Part shown: positions 53,587-64,000 of the stretch, in pieces | Layout: every line of letters starts with the position of its first letter | How positions within the stretch are numbered: the first letter of the stretch is position 1 | Source of the DNA: Wuchereria bancrofti | Lineage: Eukaryota > Nematoda > Chromadorea > Rhabditida > Onchocercidae | Direction of reading: 5' to 3' | Assembly: GCA_005281725.1 (NCBI GenBank) | Contig: SSBO01000012.1 | Coordinates: 1,408,194 to 1,472,193 of the forward strand | DNA: 64,000 nt | The notes under the pieces: model-generated | The model's input: only the letters and a program-made list of their open reading frames with translations | What the model was told of the DNA's origin: nothing | Databases searched by the model: none | Position numbers and translations under genes: made by a program

Positions 53587-53650
53587 ATGGATAGATTTTG
53601 GGATGATCAGGAAAACGAATGGATAGATTTTAGGATGATCAGGAAAACGG
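53587..53650 (+). repeat. Two tandem copies of a 32-bp unit
   Basis: Units 53587-53618 and 53619-53650 differ at only two positions. A GA microsatellite lies at 53667-53687. The minus-strand open frame across this region is produced by the repeat. Confidence 0.9.
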
Positions 53651-56088
53651 ATAGATGAATATAAGGAGAGAGAGAGAGAGAGAGAGAATATAAAAGGATA
53701 AATAAAATGCATATATGAATAGAAATGAATAGTTGAAAAATGAACGGATACAGAAGAATGAGCATTTTTTGAGTACATGTTTTCACATGATCAAATAATC
53801 TTTTTAGGTATTACAAAAGTTCAACATTCAGTTTTTCTTTTTTTTTTTTTTTTTTTGCAGTACTTAAATATCCTTTGATGGATTAGTACCATTAATTCAA
53901 ATATATTTAGAATGTTTAAAGTGCATTCAAAGTACATCATTATTAATCGGTGCATACCGCTTGAGATACTATTAAACATTTTTTCCGTTACCTTTTTATC
54001 TCTTTACCTTTTTTTGTTTTTTGGTTTACTACCTAACATTTTTTTTCTTAATCCATTGTAATCGTAATTAATCAATTCAAATTTGATTTCTTAATATATT
54101 CATTTATACCATTTAATATAGCCCAATTGATAATTGAATGAAATGAAGGTATTAAATTGAAAAATTTTTTTTAATTAAGTGTTTATTTAAACTCAAAATT
54201 TGTCATTTGCTTATTTTGTATGCTAATATTATAAAGCATTTAACATCTCTGAATATACTTTGGAAATTTTGAGCATAATTTCGATCTTTTAACTTTTTTT
54301 ACACTTTGAAATTTCATTGTAATTGCAGTAGGTAATGAAAAATGTTTAAAAAAAAAATTTATTCATTGAATTTGACATCATCGTATTATATGATTGCTGA
54401 AAAAAAAAAAAAAGATACATACATGGCGAAAATATATGCATATGATCACTTGAAAGTGTTTCGAAAAAAAAAAATGGAGGAGAGAAAAAAAAAAACGATT
54501 TTAAATTACGAAGCTTTCATCCGATGCAAAAAAAAAAAATGAAATTGATGTATTACAATGTGAAAAATATAAAATTCAAAGAATTTATAGATAATATTCC
54601 GGACTAAAATTTATTATGTAAGAATAGTTATTTTTTTTTAAGTTTAAAATATTTCTGTAATGACTCTAATGAATATGATAATCGTCTAAAATTTGCAAAA
54701 ACTTAAAATCCAGTTAATATCTACCATTCAGATTGTGTGAGAGTTAAAAGGCTCAAAAGTATAATCAAAAATCTTCATCAAATTTAAGTCTTAAAATATT
54801 TCATCGAAAAAATAAAAGTAATTAAATGCATCAAATGTTGTAATTTTAATGGTTCATCATAATAATCAACCTATTTATAACATCCTCAAAAAAAAAAAAA
54901 AATTTTTTTCCCTTTCTCTCTTTTTTAAAGCAATTTTATTGTGTTAAAAATATTAAGCAATGAAAATTTGATGAAATTAAAATTCAAACTTTATCTCTCC
55001 ATTATTTCCATTCTTTTATCATATTCTTCTAAAGGTTGAAAGAGTAATATAGATGAGAGAGAAATATTATAGCAGGTAAAAAGATATGAAAATTTCATCT
55101 CCTTCTTAAATCAATTAATTCTCAAAACAAAAAAAAAAATGAAAAAAAAAATACAAAAAAAAAACAATGGAACAAAAAAAAAAAAAAGAAAAAACACTGG
55201 TTAAAAAAAAAAAGAAAAAGCCACAACAAAATGAACATTTCACCTATAAATGCATTTTAAAACGAATTACACCTTCCATTATTATGCTATTTCAATCGAA
55301 TATCACTTTTATTTAATTGATCTCTGGTTAATTAATTAAATAAAAATATTAAATATCATATTAAAATTTGTCTTTTTTCTTTCTTTTTTTTGCTTGTTTT
55401 TCTTTTTTTGCACACTTTTTTTTTCTCTTTTTTCTTACGTATTTTCCAAAATATCTTAATAATTAATTTTGATATAAACTAAAATAATGTTATATTGATA
55501 AGAAAAAAAGAATGAAGCAGTGATTATGGAACAAATGATAAAAGATATTATATTAACATTTGGTTGATGTATTACACATATCATACCACTTGATTGTATC
55601 TTTTTTCTTCACATAAAATATTGTATTGTCGCGGAAAATTTATACATTTTATAATTTTTTTTTTCAATATGCTTGACTTTCATATCAGATTGTCTTACTT
55701 TTATCAGTTCTTTTTTCCATTTTTCTTTCGCATTTTTTCATCTATGATCATTTGTTAGTGAATTTCAATGATCAGCAAAATGGCTATTATGAGATTTGTA
55801 CATTTTTAGTCATATAATAATTTTAAAAAATAGTTTAAAAACTTATCACGAATGATAAAATAAGTTTACCATATATGATATTGTATATTTAATATGGTTG
55901 AAAAAGAAGGGAACGATTGCAAATTATTAAGGAATTCAATTAAAATTAATGAATTCTCAAAAGAAAGGCTTAATATTAATGCTTAATTCATCTGTTAATT
56001 AGTTTAAATGTTTTATGAGAAATAGTTTCCAGAATTAAAATTTGAAAAAAACGATAACTGAAAAATTAAAGCTGAAGACTAGAAAAAT

Positions 56089-59000
56089 ATGCATTATTCA
56101 AGCTTCCGGATGATATTCCGGAATATCACTTTCTTATATATCTTTATGGCATTTATGATCAAATATTCCACTTTAGGAGCAACTGAAGTAGCTGTTAATA
56201 TTCAAGTAAGATTGAATTGTTCTAATCAATCGATAATTTATTGAAATATATACAAATACTTTGAATGTATTATTTTGGAATGATTATAGCCATTAATAAA
56301 ATATGATATTATTTAGTGTCTTAAATTTTTAGTATTTTTCTGAAAAATTAAATAATTTAATATTTTTCAACAATAACTTTTTTAAGCTAATTTCAATTTT
56401 ATCACTTTTTATTTTCAATTTCTGTTACTCATTGATTTATTTCATAAATTTTTAGACATTTGATACTTTTAACAAATTTCTAAATACATATCATAAAATG
56501 GAAGAAGCTGTATCAGCAAATTATTCTCGAATTTGCGGTAGAGAGCTAATATATGCATTAATTAAGGTAAATCAATAAAATTTGCTCAAGATTTTTCGTT
56601 TTTTTTTTTTTCGCTAAAATTATAAATTACCGTTGAGTTAACTAATCATTTATCATAAATTTCAAATAAAATAAAGTTCTTATTTTATTTAAGAGAATTT
56701 AACCTTATTTTATTTCAAAATTATTTGTGATACAAATTTTTGATAAAAATCTTCAAGTACAAAACTAGGAAAATATTTCAACTTCTAAATTTTGAAATTT
56801 ATTTTCATGCTTAAAACAATTTTTTTTTTTTTGAAAATGATCAAATATTTTATAAACTGATAAATTTGAATTTATTGCAGAAATGTACTCCAACAAATAG
56901 CACCTATCCATGCTTCCAAAGTTCAACCAATACAATATGTAAGTAAATGTGATAAATAATTAAATGTAAAAATTTGGTTTGATTTGTTTATAAAGATCAA
57001 AAAAAGGTCTGAAATAATTTTGCCTTTTTTCTTTTTCTTTTTTTTTTTGCTGAAATTTCAACATTGTATGAGAAAACAGCCGGGAAGAAAAATTTGCTTT
57101 TATTTTCATATTTCTTGTCAATTCCTCAGAAATTCTCTTTGAGGATAGTGCTGTCGCAAACTTCTTCGAGACAAAAACAAAAAAAAAACAGAAGAAAAAA
57201 AAAGGTTGCAATATATCAAACTTACAAAAGTTTAAATTTCTAGAATTAAACGTTTAAAAAATTCCACCAATAATTAATTCAAATGGATAATTGAATTTTA
57301 TTTGTTACAATAATTATTGATTGATTAGCTAATGAGTGACAGATTTAATTTTACAGTAATTTAATTTAGAAGTGTTTTCAAATAGAAAATTTTTTACAAA
57401 AAAAAAGAAAAGAAGGAAAAATTGTAATGATTTTATCATTTTAATCTTTCACCTAAATATTATTTTTCATTGTTCCTATTCGATCAACTAATAATTTTCC
57501 ATATAACTTGTTTGTTTGTTTTTTTTTCTTATTTGTTTTACCTGTAATTATTAGTTTTTTTCTGAATGATAATTATTTCAATCTCTTTCTTCAAATAATC
57601 ATTGAAGATTATTTCTTTTATTTTTGCTTATGCGGAATGAAAAAAGAAAAGAGGAAAAAAAAAATGATTAGTTTATTTGATACTTTGTAAATGGAAATAA
57701 CTTTAAATCATTCATTCCTGAATTCTTGATGACATTTCAAAATTGGCATAATATTTATTGTTATGGCTAATATTAAATGCATTCTATTGGAATATATTGA
57801 TAAAATGTTTTAAATGCAATAGAACATTTAAGATTTACATTTAAGTTTTATTATTTTTATCATTTCATAAGCGCTAATGTTATCATTTTTTGTGTGATTC
57901 ATCTTTTATCAAAGCAAAAAATAATTTTCAATTATTTTCATTTTATTAACAAATTTAGCCTACTTTTCTCTTCAAGTATCAATTTAAATATTGATTTATT
58001 ATTTTACTAACTTTCATTTATATCATTTTCAATAATATTTCAACTATGGCAAATTTTTCTTGTTTATTTTTTAATTTCTTTTAACTTCGTTTCGGTTCGT
58101 TTAAATAAGATCAAATAGGTAATTGCAATCAATTTTATCACTTAAAAGTTGACATAAATTATTGTTTAGTTACTTTTTCATTGTTAAATCATTTCTTTAG
58201 CTGATAAACTAATAATTATCAAATTAGCAAAATATAAAATAATGTGAAAGGACAGAAATAGTATGTTAAGTTTTTTCTAGATTTAAAAAAATTGACCTAA
58301 AATTTAGATTATTTAAGTTATTTTAAGTTTTTTTTACCAAGAAATAGTTTCAATTGCGTAAATTTTACTAATTAGTTTATTTGTCACTCAACTAATGGAG
58401 ACTTAGCATTCATTAGATTTATCATAAACATTGATGGAATATTAATTACTTTGGAATAATTTTTTTTAACATAAGAAAAGCGTTTTTCATCATTTTTCCA
58501 TATTAGTTGCAAATCTCTTTTTTTTTTTTTTATAATTAGCATTAATTTGCTCTAATCGTTATCAAACTTTTTTACGCTATCTTATCAATTAGTAAATTAG
58601 TAATCTATGAATGTAAAACATAGAGCTGATTACAATTCTACCATGTAACTAATAAATAATTTAATAATGATTGTTGAAATCTATATCATATCTCTATAAT
58701 CATTGTCATATTATCAATTTATCACAATAAACAATTCCATTGCTCAATTTATCATTTATTTTAATCTAAAAATGATCAATTCATTCCGAAATTATTGATT
58801 TATTTTTAAAGTTTCTAATCAGATTATTTGATTAACTTTACAAGTAGTAAATATAAAGTTGTAAAAAAAAAATTAATCATATCATTTTCTATCACTACCG
58901 CAATGATCTTTGAATTTATTCTTTCTTCTGCTATTTATAAAATGACTTCTTTTCAATATAATTATAATTACAATGATTTAACATAAATGATTAACATGTT

Positions 59001-59549
59001 AAAATAAGCATTTATTTAATTGATAAAATTTTAATGATTTTTTTGATGATTTTTTTAATGATGATTTTTATTTAATGATTTTTTTTTTGCAACAAAATTG
59101 AATAATATTATAAATAAGTGAATTTCATGAGTATTGTTAAAACTATTGGATTTCATTAAAATGATGAAAAATGATGCACTTATGAGATTGTCAAATTATT
59201 CAGTAAATTTGATAATTAACAAACAATTCAAAAACTTGATAATTAACAAACAAAAGAAAAGTGTGATAAATAAATTTGATAATTAACAAACAAAAGAAAA
59301 GTGTGATAAAAATATCATTTTATTAATAATGTTTATAATATGATAGTGATTAAAAATTTGAAAAAGTTTTCCCTTTTTTCTTTTTTTTTTTGTTTTTGTT
59401 TAGTACAAAATTATCAATTTGTAGATGCTGATAGGAAATCAAATCGTAGCTATCGTCGCGGTGTTGCGACAGTTTGTTGCGATTACGGGAAATGTTCGCA
59501 AGAATATTTGGCGACATTTTGTTGCGAAAAGTTAGCTGTTGCACAATGA
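56089..59549 (+). CDS. Insulin-like peptide precursor, eight-cysteine nematode type, complete
   Basis: Secreted hormone of the insulin/relaxin superfamily, expected to act on an insulin/IGF-type receptor. Four exons join in phase: 56089-56205, 56456-56566, 56881-56938, 59404-59549, giving 143 residues. Residues 1 to about 30 hold a hydrophobic signal sequence (TFLYIFMAFMI). The B-chain core is ICGRELIYALIKKC (Cys66 and Cys78, the canonical Cys-x11-Cys), with an extra Cys87. A dibasic RR at 113-114 precedes the A chain, GVATVCCDYGKC then SQEYLATFCC (Cys120, 121, 126, 135, 136). Eight cysteines predict the three insulin disulfides plus an additional B-A bond, as in the nematode beta class. The A chain has four residues between CC and the next Cys, where the family usually has three. 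Intron 3 is 2.46 kb and could hide another exon, but the phases join directly. A possible poly(A) signal AATAAA is at 59810. Confidence 0.9.
59237..59310 (+). repeat. Two tandem copies of a 40-bp unit before the last insulin-like exon
   Basis: TGATAATTAACAAACAAAAG... at 59237 recurs at 59277, with a partial third copy just upstream (59214). It lies in intron 3, about 95 bp before the A-chain exon. Confidence 0.85.
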
Positions 59550-59714
59550 ATTGCTATATGATACTATGACTGATAATTTGAATTATTTTAAAGCAATTAT
59601 TAAATGAATGATTGAATTTGATAGTCGTTTACCTTATATTATTTACTGTGTATCATTTAACAATGTTTGAGTAAATATTTGTTTTGAAATAACATAATAA
59701 TATCATTATTTGAT

Positions 59715-59815
59715 AATACTGATAAGCTCAAATACCGTTATCACTAACTGATAATACTAATGGGCTTAAATAATGTTATCAATAACTGACAATATTGATA
59801 AACCCAAGTAATAAA
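59715..59815 (+). repeat. Degenerate tandem repeat (about 48 bp) between the two peptide genes
   Basis: Three diverged copies of a TGATAATACTGATAAGC-like unit lie between the convergent insulin-like and SSRFWG genes. AATAAA at 59810 falls at its end. Confidence 0.6.
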
Positions 59816-60295
59816 TCAACATTATAATTTTGAAAAATTTACGCTTCTTCTTCGAAATAACTCCTTTTTACCATTCCATAACATAAATTGAATTTAATTT
59901 CAATTTTCAATTTCCGATAATTCATTTATGCATATTTTTATAAATGTATGTTGTATTAGTTTGTAAAAACGAAATTAATGAATGATAGATTTTATTAATG
60001 GAAATTTCTGTATATCATCGGATATGAATTAACTATTCAATTATGATACCATATTTGCCACCAAAAAAAAAAAAGAAGAAATAAAAATTATTGGAATATG
60101 ACAATAAAAATGATAGAAAAATTGAACTTAATTTCAATTTTCAATTTTTTTTTTAAAGTTAAAATTTGCAAAAATTTTGGATGAGAATTTTTCGTGTAAA
60201 CTTTTGTAAAGTTTTGTTTTTTTTTCATCAAAAATTTCGGATAAATTAAATGATGAATAAATGAAATGTTTGTCGAAGAAGTATGTAGCTGTTGC

Positions 60296-60498
60296 TTAGC
60301 CCCAGAAACGACTTGATAATGCAAGTCCAAACTTCTGATGGCCTAATCGTCTGTATGGCCCACCTAAAATAAAATTATTTTAAATAATTCAACAATTTTT
60401 CAAAACAATTTCTTTAATTTATTAGGAAAAATTTGCTGCTGCAATATTTACTACCCAAATGATTAGAATGAAAAAAAAAAAAGAAAAAAAAGCATTTT

Positions 60499-60534
<36 letters not shown>

Positions 60535-62410
60535 TATATACAAAATATTAAAATCTAACTTTTGCAATTAAATGTTAGCTATACTAATAAAAAAAAATCA
60601 CCAGAATTTATATTAAATAGAAAGTTTGAATTCTATTTTTTTAAAAGTGAATTATTAACATACCAACATTTGCGGTATCAGACATTAAACCTGATTCATT
60701 CTCGTTCAACTGAAACCAAAGAAAGCTTTTTTTTCATTTCAGATTAAATTTCGAAATTTTAGATTATGAAATTTTTCAAAGACAAACTATTCAACTTTAT
60801 AGAATTGAACAACTTAAGATTTAACAATTGTAAAAATATGCAAATATTAATTCAATTAACTCTAAGCTTTTATTTTGTCTTTTTCTTTTCTTTTCCTTTT
60901 CTTTCTCATTTCTCTTGTGATATGATTGAAAACATTTTTGATTTAAAAAGTTACAACACACACTGCAACATAAAATTTATAATTTTCATTAATTATTTTC
61001 ATAATTTATAAAAATATATGCCACAAAATTTTTTCTCATAAATTTAAAGTCTATTTAAAATTACAAAATTTATTTAAAAATTTTTCCACCCTATATTTTT
61101 ATTATTCATTCTAATATTTTACATTTAAAAAAAAAAAACTTTATGAATTTTAAAAAAAAATTTTAGAAAAGTTAATATTGAAATAATTATCAATAATTAC
61201 CGTATTATCATTGCGTTTTCCCCAGAATCGACTTGATTTAATCAATTTGTTCCGTGCTTTATTCAGTGTTCGTTTTTGATTTAGCTGTTGTATTGTTGGC
61301 ATACGTATAGGTTGCTGAATTATTAGAAAATATATTAATAAATAATTAATGACTAATTAATTACTATTAAGAATATTATAATTTCTAATTATCTTACTCT
61401 TTGTCATATTTTTGAAAAATAAAATGGTTAGAATTGCTATATAATATATTAATGTGCTTATTGATAAGAATGAAATTCAAAGGTAATTCAAAAAATAAAA
61501 AATGCAAATGGATAAAACGGATATACAGGAACTTATATTCGAAATTAAAAATCGAAAAAAAGAATTTAGTTTATTTAAATAAATAATAGTTCATTTAATG
61601 TTTTCATAAAATATTAAATTTTTTATAAGAAATTAATGATATCTAATATTGATGATATCATTTAATCATATATATACATATATATATATGTTTTATAAAA
61701 TTTTATTTCCACAATCATTCAAACAATTTTATAATTAAAAAATTTTACAATAATTAAATACTCATTCAAAGCTTCCAATAATTAAACACTCGTTATTCCT
61801 TATTTTTTCTCAAATGAAAATATGAGAAAGTTTTTTCGTTTACTTTTTTCAAAATGAAAAAATTTCTTTCCACCTTTTTTTTTTATTACTCATTTATGCT
61901 ATGAAAATTTCAACACAATTTTGTGTATCTTAAATGAATATATTGAAATGGAAAATATTTTTCACTTTTTTCGTCACACAAACAAAAAATAATTGTAAAA
62001 GTAAAACAGTCTTTTTTTCCAAAAAAAAAAAAATTAAACAAAAAAACTTTTGATATAATTTAATATACATTAATCTATCGTCATGTTTTTCTTTTTTTTT
62101 TTTATATTACGAAGTTATAAAATTATGAGAAAAATGAAAATTATCAAATAATTCAGGAATTATTCAAAAATTTAATAGATAAAATGAAATCTTTTAATAC
62201 TTTTTTTTTGCGAAAAAACAAAAAAAAAAAAATTGTTTTTTTGCTTACTTCATTCGCATACTCTAGTAAATTACAGTAAATAGGGCCAAATTCACTGAGG
62301 CATTTATTATTATTGTCATCCATTTCATAGGAATAAATTAGATGACTTAACATGCTTGTCACAATTATTATTTGTAACATCGAATAGCGTAATATCATTG
62401 TAATTATCAT
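60296..62410 (-). CDS. Amidated neuropeptide precursor with two SSRFWG units, complete
   Basis: Four exons join in phase: 62249-62410, 61201-61314, 60664-60709, 60296-60363, giving 129 residues. A signal peptide (about residues 1-27, LQIIIVTSMLSHLIYS) is followed by an acidic segment with two cysteines (Cys37, Cys46; CLSEFGPIYC). A KR site at 68-69 releases TLNKARNKLIKSSRFWG, closed by KR at 87-88. An RR at 112-113 releases the carboxyl-terminal LGHQKFGLALSSRFWG, which ends at the stop codon. In both, the terminal Gly would be converted to an amide, giving ...SSRFW-amide. The six-residue ending is identical while the rest differs, which is the hallmark of a multi-copy neuropeptide precursor. 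I cannot assign it to a named NLP or FLP family. It is convergent with the insulin-like gene, stop codons 0.75 kb apart; AATAAA on this strand lies at 59991-59996. Confidence 0.8.
60505..60530 (+). repeat. (TA)n microsatellite in the last intron of the SSRFWG gene
   Basis: A TA run of about 13 units, within the intron between exons 60664-60709 and 60296-60363. A second TA run is at about 51818-51838. Confidence 0.9.
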
Positions 62411-62693
62411 ACTGATTAGAGTATTATCAAATTTGCATGAAACAATCTGAAAATTAGGAAAAAATATTTTATTTCAAAATTAATTTAATTAGGAAAATGA
62501 TAATAAATAATGTGGAGGATTTTTTTCTTTTTATTTTCACTTTTCTTTTTCTTTTTTAATACTGAACAAAATTATTGGTACATTTTTAAACAATAAAACA
62601 TTAATTTACGTGAACATTTCATTTTTTTTTTTAAAAAAAAAGCTCAAAAATTGCGAAATAATATTTGTTTTTTACGAAAAAGATTAGCTAGAA
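61130..62693. repeat. First copy of an unmerged contig overlap (right end)
   Basis: This stretch ends at the single N (62694). The sequence immediately after the N restarts at the equivalent of 61130 and runs in register, with no difference noticed on reading, to the window edge. The repeat boundary coincides with the N, as expected when two overlapping contigs are abutted rather than merged. Confidence 0.85.
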
Positions 62694-62694
62694 N

Positions 62695-64000
62695 AAAAAA
62701 AAACTTTATGAATTTTAAAAAAAAATTTTAGAAAAGTTAATATTGAAATAATTATCAATAATTACCGTATTATCATTGCGTTTTCCCCAGAATCGACTTG
62801 ATTTAATCAATTTGTTCCGTGCTTTATTCAGTGTTCGTTTTTGATTTAGCTGTTGTATTGTTGGCATACGTATAGGTTGCTGAATTATTAGAAAATATAT
62901 TAATAAATAATTAATGACTAATTAATTACTATTAAGAATATTATAATTTCTAATTATCTTACTCTTTGTCATATTTTTGAAAAATAAAATGGTTAGAATT
63001 GCTATATAATATATTAATGTGCTTATTGATAAGAATGAAATTCAAAGGTAATTCAAAAAATAAAAAATGCAAATGGATAAAACGGATATACAGGAACTTA
63101 TATTCGAAATTAAAAATCGAAAAAAAGAATTTAGTTTATTTAAATAAATAATAGTTCATTTAATGTTTTCATAAAATATTAAATTTTTTATAAGAAATTA
63201 ATGATATCTAATATTGATGATATCATTTAATCATATATATACATATATATATATGTTTTATAAAATTTTATTTCCACAATCATTCAAACAATTTTATAAT
63301 TAAAAAATTTTACAATAATTAAATACTCATTCAAAGCTTCCAATAATTAAACACTCGTTATTCCTTATTTTTTCTCAAATGAAAATATGAGAAAGTTTTT
63401 TCGTTTACTTTTTTCAAAATGAAAAAATTTCTTTCCACCTTTTTTTTTTATTACTCATTTATGCTATGAAAATTTCAACACAATTTTGTGTATCTTAAAT
63501 GAATATATTGAAATGGAAAATATTTTTCACTTTTTTCGTCACACAAACAAAAAATAATTGTAAAAGTAAAACAGTCTTTTTTTCCAAAAAAAAAAAAATT
63601 AAACAAAAAAACTTTTGATATAATTTAATATACATTAATCTATCGTCATGTTTTTCTTTTTTTTTTTTATATTACGAAGTTATAAAATTATGAGAAAAAT
63701 GAAAATTATCAAATAATTCAGGAATTATTCAAAAATTTAATAGATAAAATGAAATCTTTTAATACTTTTTTTTTGCGAAAAAACAAAAAAAAAAAAATTG
63801 TTTTTTTGCTTACTTCATTCGCATACTCTAGTAAATTACAGTAAATAGGGCCAAATTCACTGAGGCATTTATTATTATTGTCATCCATTTCATAGGAATA
63901 AATTAGATGACTTAACATGCTTGTCACAATTATTATTTGTAACATCGAATAGCGTAATATCATTGTAATTATCATACTGATTAGAGTATTATCAAATTTG
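62695..64000. repeat. Second copy of the right-end contig overlap (continues past the window)
   Basis: Equals 61130-62435 with a 1,565-bp shift. If it is the full overlap it should end about 258 bp beyond the window, where the sequence would become new. Confidence 0.85.
62766..63975 (-). CDS. Second copy of exons 1-2 of the SSRFWG precursor (assembly duplicate)
   Basis: Exon 1 (63814-63975) and exon 2 (62766-62879) match 62249-62410 and 61201-61314 at a constant offset of 1,565 bp, including the intron between them. Exons 3 and 4 are absent because the copy is cut at the N at 62694. Because the flanking non-coding DNA matches too, this is best treated as the same locus represented twice, not as a paralogue or pseudogene. 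Confidence 0.85.

Larger units (their letters stand above)
40261..56088. other. About 16 kb without a supported gene
   Basis: Repeat-rich AT DNA: purine tracts, the trinucleotide block at 45 kb, and a TAGGCCTAA direct repeat at about 47436-47464. Weak exon-like pieces occur on the minus strand at about 44400-44455 (ECHQLSSTVQMYEPF...) and 47955-48015 (MNKTRKCMIKLRNYPCN...), and on the plus strand at 51361-51404. None joins into a gene. Confidence 0.5.

Noticed and set aside
63718..63975. Second gene copy as a true paralogue of the SSRFWG precursor
   Set aside because: Introns and flanks match in register and the copy starts at an N, so assembly overlap is the simpler explanation.
1..64000. 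tRNA, rRNA or CRISPR features
   Set aside because: No clover-leaf sequence with A/B-box motifs, no rRNA-like conserved blocks and no regularly spaced repeats were seen on reading either strand; a tRNAscan or Rfam search was not possible here.

Overview
The window looks like nuclear DNA of a nematode, most likely a parasitic spirurid-type worm, although the species cannot be fixed from sequence alone. The reasons are a very AT-rich background full of A/T homopolymers and microsatellites, introns of about 50 to 500 bp ending in the short nematode-style acceptor TTTTAG or TTTCAG, and gene families typical of worms (an SLC4/ABTS transporter, a four-disulfide insulin-like peptide and a small amidated-peptide precursor). 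Most long open frames in such DNA are artefacts of CT, GA, ATT or CAG repeats. The genes were therefore assembled by eye from splice sites, reading phase and protein similarity.

Layout. From 1 to 6.4 kb the sequence is almost gene-free, with a GC-richer repeat or LTR-like island at 3.36-3.93 kb. From 6.4 to 19.25 kb (minus strand) lies a complete SLC4 bicarbonate transporter gene of at least 23 coding exons. It has two alternative amino-terminal starts, one of which carries an apparent one-base frameshift beside an AAT repeat. From 19.3 to 29 kb there is no recognisable gene; this part contains an unmerged contig overlap, a 1,408-bp perfect repeat on either side of a single N at 27270. At 29.2 kb (minus) there is a possible terminal exon. 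At 34.7-37.3 kb (minus) a single long open frame encodes an 853-residue Ser/Thr/Gln-rich protein of unknown family. At 39.3-40.3 kb (minus) there are fragments of a possible unrecognised gene. From 40.3 to 56 kb the DNA is repeat-rich and without a supported gene. At 56.1-59.5 kb (plus) there is a four-exon insulin-like peptide gene. Facing it tail to tail at 60.3-62.4 kb (minus) is a four-exon secreted precursor that ends in two SSRFWG amidation units. The last 1.3 kb repeats exons 1 and 2 of that precursor after another single N (62694), again a contig overlap rather than a real duplication.

How the parts relate. The transporter would move bicarbonate across a plasma membrane and control cell pH or chloride. 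The two small genes at the right end both encode secreted signalling peptides, so that end of the window is a small endocrine/neuropeptide neighbourhood. The most novel item is the predicted RFW-amide precursor, which I cannot match to a peptide family I know.
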